Positions 13,143-16,994 of a stretch of 16,994 bases of DNA are shown piece after piece. The stretch is from JAJPXI01 sp051867655 (GTDB taxonomy: Bacteria; Bacillota; Clostridia; Oscillospirales; Oscillospiraceae), in contig JBJDYV010000019.1 in assembly GCA_051867655.1 (NCBI GenBank), positions 1-16,994 on the forward strand, written 5' to 3'. The notes beneath the pieces are model-generated. The model saw nothing but the letters and a program-made list of their open reading frames with translations, did no database searches and was not told the origin of the DNA. Both the position numbers and the translations under genes were made by a program. How positions within the stretch are numbered: position 1 is the first letter of the stretch; the number at the start of each line of letters is the position of its first letter.

Positions 13143-15071
13143 TCATTCCACGGGGGTGAAGGTGCCTGCGGCGTCGTCCACAGTGATGGCACAGTCGCCC
13201 GTGCTGCTGTCAATGAAGCTCCACAGGCCGGGCGTGGGGTGCTCGGAGGCCGGATCCACATTGGTCAGGCCGGTCACGGCCACGGCATTGCCGTCCCGGG
13301 TGTAGGTGCCGGCGTAGACGTCGGTGATGACGGGATTGCCGGGCAGGGAGAACTGGCAGGTTCCGTCCTCGTTCAACACAAACTGCAGGGTGTCGGTGCC
13401 CATCATGCCTGCCAGCTCGCAGGTGTAGGTGCCGCCGGCGGGAGCGTCGGGAGCGGGAGCATCGGGGACAGGGGCGTCCGGCGCGCCGGCGGCGCCGCCC
13501 TCCGCCGGGGTGAAGGTGCCGGCGGAGGGGTCAATGATGATCACGGCATCGCCGGTGGTACCATCGATGTAGCTCCACAGGCCGGGCGTGGGATAGGGGG
13601 AGGCGGGGTCCACATTGGTCAGGCCCTTGATGGACACGGTCACACCGTCGGCGGCGATGGAATAGGTGCCGGCGTACACATCGGTGATCATGGCGTTGCC
13701 GGGCAGGGAGAAGCGGCAGGTGCCATCGTCCATCAGGTCGATCTCGTGGGCCTCGTCGCCGCCGATGCCGGCCTGGATGCTGGTGTACGCGGTGCCGCCC
13801 TCAATGGCTCCGCCCGTGGGGACGTCGGCGGGCGCGCCGGCGCTCTCCTGCATCGCCTTGTTGTAGCCGTTGACGGAATCCCAGTAGACCATCAGGTTCT
13901 CCTGGGCCAGGATCTCCTCGTAGGTGTAGCTGGTGATCTGCCGGGGAGTGTCGAAGCAGACCAGGGCGGCCACGCCGTTGTTCACGGAGGGGTCGATGGG
14001 GAAGTACAGACCGATGCTGTTGGGGTTGGACTTGCCGTAATCCACACCGGCCTCGCCGAACATGACGCTGTAGGCCAGGTTGGCCAGGGTGGCCGCCGCG
14101 TCGCCGCCGCCGAACTGGCAGGCGCCCCGGAACACGCTGGGCGTGCCCGCCTCGTCGGAGGCAGCGCCGATCAGATACTCGTACTCGTCGCCCATAACGC
14201 CGCCGGAGAAGAAGGCGAACTCCTTCTGCTCGTTCTTGGGATAGGTATCCATGATGTACTGGCTGCCGGCGGTGGAGACCAGGGAGTTGTAGGCGATGAT
14301 GACCCGGACCTTGTCGTTGTCGGTGAGTACACCGGCCACGACGCTGCGGTTGTCGCCGGAGATGTCCATCTCGGTGGCGCACGCGTCATAGCTGTCCACG
14401 CGGCTGGCGATCATCTCGCAGTAGATGGGGTTCTCGATGCGCTCGGACTCGGGGACCACGTCGCCCATGAGATTCACGTACTCGCCGTCCATGTTCTTCA
14501 GCCAGGGCTCCAGGATCTGGGCCTCGCCGGCGCAGCGGGCCTTGGCGTCGTCGCTGATGGTGGAGGACAGGAACGCCACGTCCCAGTCGCCGTTGGGGTC
14601 CATGTTGGCCTCCACCCAGGTTTTGGCCGCGGAAGCGACGAACATGCCGATCAGGAACTCGTCGTCGCAGGAGACGGCGTCGTAGGCGTCCTCGGAGATG
14701 GTGCCGGTGCCGCCGCTGATGACGACCTTGATGCCGGCCTCCTTCGCGTCCAGCAGGCAGTCCTCCAGCGTCTCGATCTCGCAGGGCAGGACCACCAGCA
14801 TTTCGGCATCCATCAGGATGAAGTTCTGGATCTGCTGGGTCTGGTTGGAGACGCTATCGTCGGCGGAGACGACCTGGACGTCATAGCCCAGGGGCTCGAA
14901 CATCTCCACCAGGGCTTCCGCCTCCAGCTCGGCGATGGAGCTGGACATGTTCTGCATACACACGCCGATGAGCTTGCTGCCCCCATCGTCCTTTTTGCCG
15001 CTCTGCCCGCAGGCGGTCAGGCAGCCTGCCAGCATACATAAGGCCAGCAGCAGTGCAAGTTTCTTTTTCAT
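13143..15071 (-). CDS. Sugar-type solute-binding lipoprotein with two C-terminal beta-rich repeats
   Basis: A 642-residue lipoprotein, about twice the usual 320-400. The signal MKKKLALLLALCMLAGCLTAC contains two overlapping possible lipoboxes, LAGC (Cys17) and LTAC (Cys21). Residues from about 33 to 408 are a type-1 periplasmic-binding (RbsB/YtfQ-like) domain: KLIGVCMQNMSSS at the first strand, QIQNFILMDAEMLVVLP and AGIKVVISGG as in the family. Two similar modules follow at 425-524 and 546-642, joined by Pro/Ala/Asp linkers. Each contains DGTC(R/Q)FSLPGN, ITDVYAGTY, GLTNVDPAS, PTPGLWS and GTFTP. The protein delivers ligand to the permease/ATPase next door. The ATG at 15069-15071 follows AAGGGGG by 6 bases; a start five codons upstream is less well placed. 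It is the first gene of the eight-gene operon. Confidence 0.88.
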   Translation of the reverse strand: MKKKLALLLALCMLAGCLTACGQSGKKDDGGSKLIGVCMQNMSSSIAELEAEALVEMFEPLGYDVQVVSADDSVSNQTQQIQNFILMDAEMLVVLPCEIETLEDCLLDAKEAGIKVVISGGTGTISEDAYDAVSCDDEFLIGMFVASAAKTWVEANMDPNGDWDVAFLSSTISDDAKARCAGEAQILEPWLKNMDGEYVNLMGDVVPESERIENPIYCEMIASRVDSYDACATEMDISGDNRSVVAGVLTDNDKVRVIIAYNSLVSTAGSQYIMDTYPKNEQKEFAFFSGGVMGDEYEYLIGAASDEAGTPSVFRGACQFGGGDAAATLANLAYSVMFGEAGVDYGKSNPNSIGLYFPIDPSVNNGVAALVCFDTPRQITSYTYEEILAQENLMVYWDSVNGYNKAMQESAGAPADVPTGGAIEGGTAYTSIQAGIGGDEAHEIDLMDDGTCRFSLPGNAMITDVYAGTYSIAADGVTVSIKGLTNVDPASPYPTPGLWSYIDGTTGDAVIIIDPSAGTFTPAEGGAAGAPDAPVPDAPAPDAPAGGTYTCELAGMMGTDTLQFVLNEDGTCQFSLPGNPVITDVYAGTYTRDGNAVAVTGLTNVDPASEHPTPGLWSFIDSSTGDCAITVDDAAGTFTPVE

Positions 15072-15121
15072 AAGATCCCCCTTCATGTATCGATCTGCGT
15101 TGTACCGATTCCTCTATTTTG

Positions 15122-15150
15122 ATTGTAGTCTTCTTTTTAGTTTCTTTAAA
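15122..15150 (-). promoter_or_regulatory. Candidate promoter of the eight-gene operon
   Basis: On the minus strand TACAAT (15122-15127) lies 17 bases from TTTAAA (15145-15150), matching five of six and four of six consensus bases. This gives a leader of roughly 45 bases. A second -10-like TATAAA lies further up, beside the dyad at 15207-15224, without a well-spaced -35. Confidence 0.45.
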
Positions 15151-15206
15151 TGCACTTTCACTGCTTTGTTATTCGAAATTTTTGTTTTTAGAGTTTTGCG
15201 TTTTAT

Positions 15207-15224
15207 ACAAAACAACCGTTTTGT
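15207..15224. promoter_or_regulatory. Inverted repeat, candidate operator in the divergent region
   Basis: ACAAAAC (15207-15213), AACC, GTTTTGT (15218-15224): a perfect 7-bp dyad in the 282-base gap between the operon and the LysR genes. It sits 22 bases from the LysR promoter and about 57 bases upstream of the operon's -35 element, where LysR-type regulators commonly bind. Which regulator binds is unknown. Confidence 0.4.
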
Positions 15225-15245
15225 TTTTGTGGAACCCGCCATTTC

Positions 15246-15274
15246 TTGACATTTTAATGCAGATGATGTATCGT
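15246..15274 (+). promoter_or_regulatory. Sigma-70-type promoter of the LysR genes
   Basis: A perfect TTGACA (15246-15251), a 17-base spacer and TATCGT (15269-15274), about 80 bases before the first LysR start. No other plus-strand candidate in the gap is as good. Confidence 0.55.
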
Positions 15275-15353
15275 ATAAATCTGTAAGATCTCTCCTCGGC
15301 TTTCTCTGTATTTTTATCTTTTATGTCAGCTTTTTTATAAAGGAGACTGTGGA

Positions 15354-16373
15354 ATGGATCTGACCCGTCTGGCAGACTTCTTTGCCGTAGCCCGAAACGG
15401 CAGCATCAAAAAGGCGGCGGAGGAGATGTCTGTCTCCCCCGCCACCTTGAGCGCGCGCATTCGCAGCTTTGAAAAATCGCTGGGCATTTCATTGTTTGTC
15501 CGGGAAGGGAAGAACTTGGTCCTGACGGAGGAGGGGGCGCGCCTGGCCTCCAACGCGCCGGAGATCCTGGACTCCTACAACCGGCTGACCCGGGAGCTGC
15601 GCGCCGCCCAGCGGCACTACTACCGCAGCCTGCGCATCGCCGTCACCGGGTCCGGCCTGCCGCTGCACCTCGGTCCCTTTCTCGACCGGCTGAACCTGAC
15701 CTACCCCGCTGTCCGCCTGGAGCTGCTGGACGACTCCCGCTACTCCATTTCGGAGGGGCTGCAGAGCGGCGCGGTGGATGTGTATTTCGCCTCCGTGACC
15801 GAGCTGTACCAGCCGAAAAACGTGACCAAGCACGTCATCGCCGCCTCCAACCAATATGTTCTCATGCCCCGGCAGAACCCGCTGGCCAACCGGACCGCCA
15901 TCTCCATCCGGGAGCTGGACGGCGCGTGCTTTATCCCCTACCCCAAGACCGCGGAAAGCTGCATCCGGGACTTTCAGCTGTCCAACCTGAACGCCTCCGG
16001 GATCCGCTACACCCTGTACGAGGGGGAGACCTCGCTGCTCTTTTACAAGCTGCTGGTCCCCGTAGGCAAGGGGCTGATCCTCTGCCCCACGCCCATGATG
16101 GACCTGCCGCCCAACACGGTCTGCGTCCCCGTCAGCGACCTGCCGTACCCGGCGACCCCCTGCTTTTTCTATGACAAGACGCGCCCCAATTCGGAGGTGG
16201 ATGCCTTCGTTCAGGATTTTATCAGCTACTTAAAGGAGGCCCACAGCCGTGAACACGGAGCAGCTCTACGAATTCCTGGTGTTGTCCCGGACGCTCAATT
16301 ACACCCAGGCGGCCAAGACCCTGTATATCTCACAGCCTATCCTGACCCGTCACATTCAGGAGATGGAGCGTGA
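15354..16373 (+). CDS. LysR-type transcriptional regulator with a C-terminal overrun
   Basis: A 339-residue LysR-family regulator. The winged helix-turn-helix spans residues 1-60 (LADFFAVARNGSIKKAAEEM, SPATLSARIRSFEKSLG, LFVREGKNLVLTEEG), followed by a linker helix and an effector-binding domain from about 90 (RSLRIAVTGSG) to 295. An AAAGGAG site lies 8 bases before the ATG, and the gene is divergent from the eight-gene operon, the usual position for its regulator. The family is normally about 300 residues. The last 41 residues (from about 299) overlap the helix-turn-helix coding region of the next gene in another frame and look like readthrough of a lost stop. The effector is unknown; aromatic acids are common ligands for this family. 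Confidence 0.88.
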   Translation: MDLTRLADFFAVARNGSIKKAAEEMSVSPATLSARIRSFEKSLGISLFVREGKNLVLTEEGARLASNAPEILDSYNRLTRELRAAQRHYYRSLRIAVTGSGLPLHLGPFLDRLNLTYPAVRLELLDDSRYSISEGLQSGAVDVYFASVTELYQPKNVTKHVIAASNQYVLMPRQNPLANRTAISIRELDGACFIPYPKTAESCIRDFQLSNLNASGIRYTLYEGETSLLFYKLLVPVGKGLILCPTPMMDLPPNTVCVPVSDLPYPATPCFFYDKTRPNSEVDAFVQDFISYLKEAHSREHGAALRIPGVVPDAQLHPGGQDPVYLTAYPDPSHSGDGA

Positions 16374-16994
16374 GCTGGGCACCACGCTGTTCTGGCGGAC
16401 CACCCACGGCGTCACCCTGACCGAGGCCGGCCGCATCCTGTCCATGCAGGCCCGGGAGCTGATCAACAAGTGCGATGCGGCGCTGAACCTGCTACGCATC
16501 CAGAACCTTCCGGTCAAGGGCGGCATCCGCATCGCCTGCGAGGTGGAGATTTCCTACGCCTCCTATCTGAGCTCCTTTGTCGGCCAGTTCATGGCCCGCT
16601 ATCCCAACATCGACATTCAGCTTGAGGTCAAGCCGGCCAACACGCCCCTGGAGCTGGTCCACGACTATGACTTTTTGTTCACGCCGTGCAATTACCCCCA
16701 TCTGCCGTCTCAGATCAGCCGGCACCTGCTGCGCAGCCACGGCACCTACGCCCTGCTTCCGCCCGGACATTCCCTGATGAGCAAATCCCTCCTGGCCCTC
16801 CATCAGCTGGCGGGGGAAACCCTGATCGTCCCGTATGCCGACGAGATCTTCGGGCCTTACGCCCAAAACTGGCTGCTGACGGAAAAAAGCACCCAGGGAC
16901 GTCTGAGCTGCCTGAAGGTCCCCAATCTCTCCACCGCCCTGTTCTGGGTCGCCGCCGGGCGGGGGATCGCCATCGTCCCGCGCCATGTGCGCAA
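16249..16994 (+). CDS. Second LysR-type transcriptional regulator (3' end outside window)
   Basis: Read by hand from a GTG start. The protein begins (M)NTEQLYEFLVLSRTLNYTQ and continues through AKTLYISQPILTRHIQEMER, TTLFWRTTHGVTLTEAG and an effector domain starting KGGIRIACEVEIS, reaching VAAGRGIAIVPRHVR at the edge (about 248 residues seen). The helix-turn-helix and the VAAGxGIxIVP motif are textbook LysR. The GTG at 16249-16251 is set by AAGGAGG 9 bases upstream; no in-frame ATG precedes the helix-turn-helix. It overlaps the previous LysR frame by 125 bases. GTG is followed by A, so GTGA could once have been a 4-base start/stop overlap. Co-transcribed with the first regulator, it may share control of the operon or govern genes beyond the window. 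Confidence 0.88.
   Translation, partial: MNTEQLYEFLVLSRTLNYTQAAKTLYISQPILTRHIQEMERELGTTLFWRTTHGVTLTEAGRILSMQARELINKCDAALNLLRIQNLPVKGGIRIACEVEISYASYLSSFVGQFMARYPNIDIQLEVKPANTPLELVHDYDFLFTPCNYPHLPSQISRHLLRSHGTYALLPPGHSLMSKSLLALHQLAGETLIVPYADEIFGPYAQNWLLTEKSTQGRLSCLKVPNLSTALFWVAAGRGIAIVPRHVR

Noticed and set aside
11653..13305. 550-codon open frame on the plus strand
   Set aside because: Antisense to the ABC ATPase, whose Walker and signature motifs are unmistakable.
13239..15041. 600-codon open frame on the plus strand opposite the binding protein
   Set aside because: It is antisense to a clear lipoprotein gene; its Gly/Val/His-rich composition is what GC-rich codon bias produces on the opposite strand. 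No ribosome binding site or family motif.

Overview
The window looks like the chromosome of a GC-rich anaerobic gut Firmicute, most likely a Clostridia/Oscillospiraceae-type bacterium (Flavonifractor, Lawsonibacter and Oscillibacter are the sort of genus I have in mind). This is an inference from strong AAGGAGG ribosome binding sites, GC-rich third codon positions, lipoproteins with Firmicute-style signal peptides, and the mix of families. No rRNA, tRNA, CRISPR array or intact mobile element was seen.

Layout. (1) 1-367, minus: the start of a split-barrel flavin-type protein, cut by the window edge. (2) 732-3063, minus: a tight thioredoxin / rhodanese / CoA-disulfide-reductase-rhodanese operon for low-molecular-weight thiol and persulfide redox chemistry, ending in a bidirectional hairpin terminator at about 589-633. 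(3) 3064-4216: about 1.1 kb without an intact gene, holding gene fragments, hairpins and a short inverted repeat; it looks like decayed DNA. (4) 4217-15071, minus: one compact run of eight genes with gaps of 4 to 66 bases. In transcription order they are a sugar-type solute-binding lipoprotein, a double-NBD ATPase, a permease, a cytoplasmic esterase, beta-phosphoglucomutase, a surface lipoprotein esterase, a GH3 enzyme and a subtype-B-tannase-like esterase. (5) 15354-16994, plus: two LysR-type regulators, divergent from the operon and overlapping each other; the second runs off the window.

How it may work together (inference). The eight-gene operon reads as a scavenging system for acylated plant glycosides such as galloyl-, hydroxycinnamoyl- or acetyl-sugars. 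The lipoprotein esterase would trim esters at the cell surface. The ABC transporter would bring in the glycoside, the two cytoplasmic esterases would remove remaining acyl groups, GH3 would split the glycosidic bond, and beta-phosphoglucomutase would route glucose 1-phosphate to glycolysis. The LysR pair probably senses the aromatic or sugar ligand. The most unusual points are a solute-binding protein with two tandem C-terminal beta-rich modules, the same kind of module at the front of the surface esterase, a Pro/Gly-rich insertion in the tannase-like lid, a possible GH3-phosphorylase/beta-PGM pairing, and a first LysR frame that runs 41 codons into the second.
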